The notes under the pieces are model-generated. The model did no database searches. It saw only the letters and a list, made by a program, of their open reading frames with translations, and was not told the origin of the DNA. The translations under genes and the position numbers were made by a program. Shown here piece after piece: positions 5,787 through 5,958 of a DNA stretch of 5,958 nucleotides. This DNA is from Candidatus Zixiibacteriota bacterium (lineage in GTDB: Bacteria > Zixibacteria > MSB-5A5 > GN15 > JAAZOE01): NCBI GenBank assembly GCA_030588275.1, contig JAUUYJ010000164.1, positions 1-5,958 of the forward strand. Direction: 5' to 3'. Position 1 is the first letter of the stretch, and each line of letters begins with the position of its first letter.

Positions 5787-5958
5787 TTTTGGTGTATGCT
5801 TCTATCAGAAATTCAAGCCTGAACTATGACAAATTATCCGACTAACCCATTTAGTACAAATTAGAATTGTTGTGTTGTATGTGCGATGGACAAATAAATA
5901 TTGTAGTGATGTACGGCCCCCCTCTCCTTATTTTTCTATTTTGGGTAACCAGCCAAAC
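5787..5958. other. Non-coding AT-rich region at the right edge
   Basis: No convincing gene, RNA or intrinsic terminator is seen here. A weak inverted repeat (ACACCA 5769-5774 / TGGTGT 5790-5795) straddles the DinB stop codon but lacks a T-run. The decamer GAAATTCAAG at 5808-5817 also occurs at 731-740. An ATG at 5909 opens a frame that reaches the window end (MYGPPLLIFLFWVTSQ...). It has no ribosome binding site and cannot be judged from 16 codons. Confidence 0.4.

Noticed and set aside
5769..5795. Terminator hairpin after the DinB gene (ACACCA/TGGTGT)
   Set aside because: Only a 6-bp stem that overlaps the stop codon, with no downstream T-tract.
5909..5958. Start of a new gene running off the right edge
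   Set aside because: Only 16 codons are visible, with no ribosome binding site and no recognisable motif.

Overview
This is a bacterial chromosomal window of compact, all-plus-strand genes with moderate GC. Start-codon use is mixed: ATG, GTG and TTG starts are all supported. No gene identifies the taxon. The gene set, including a divergent LeuC-like protein fused to helix-turn-helix (HTH) repeats, would suit an uncultivated or environmental lineage, possibly of the Zixibacteria/FCB type. That placement is a weak impression, not evidence.

Layout. (1) Bases 1-678 are the C-terminal half of a TrmA/RlmD-type RNA uracil-5-methyltransferase, cut by the window edge. (2) Bases 679-846 are an AT-rich intergenic region with phased A-tracts and two inverted repeats. 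(3) A two-gene unit follows. A small acidic 64-residue protein (GTG start) is translationally coupled through a TTGA overlap to a 698-residue SMC/Rad50/YhaN-like ATPase. The coiled coil of that ATPase carries a two-helix membrane hairpin where Rad50 would have its zinc hook, and its Walker B motif reads DQ instead of DE. (4) After a 65-bp AT-rich gap comes a three-gene unit: a HIT-family nucleotide hydrolase/phosphorylase, a 536-residue fusion protein coupled to it by an ATGA overlap, and a DinB-family metalloprotein 17 bp further on. (5) Bases 5787-5958 are non-coding, apart from an unsupported open frame running off the right edge.

The most notable object is the fusion protein at 3688-5298. 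Its first ~95 residues form two tandem HTH-like repeats, each ending in a W-R-R basic helix. A basic linker follows. The rest is a full-length, nearly gap-free aconitase/3-isopropylmalate dehydratase large-subunit (LeuC) fold in which the [4Fe-4S] cysteines and nearly all recognisable catalytic motifs have been replaced. It is best read as a pseudoenzyme turned regulator or nucleic-acid-binding protein, conceptually parallel to the aconitase/IRP1 moonlighting pair but built on a different architecture. An automatic label of 'LeuC' or 'aconitase' would be misleading. The HIT and DinB partners suggest a small nucleotide- or stress-related housekeeping cluster. How the three work together is inference only.
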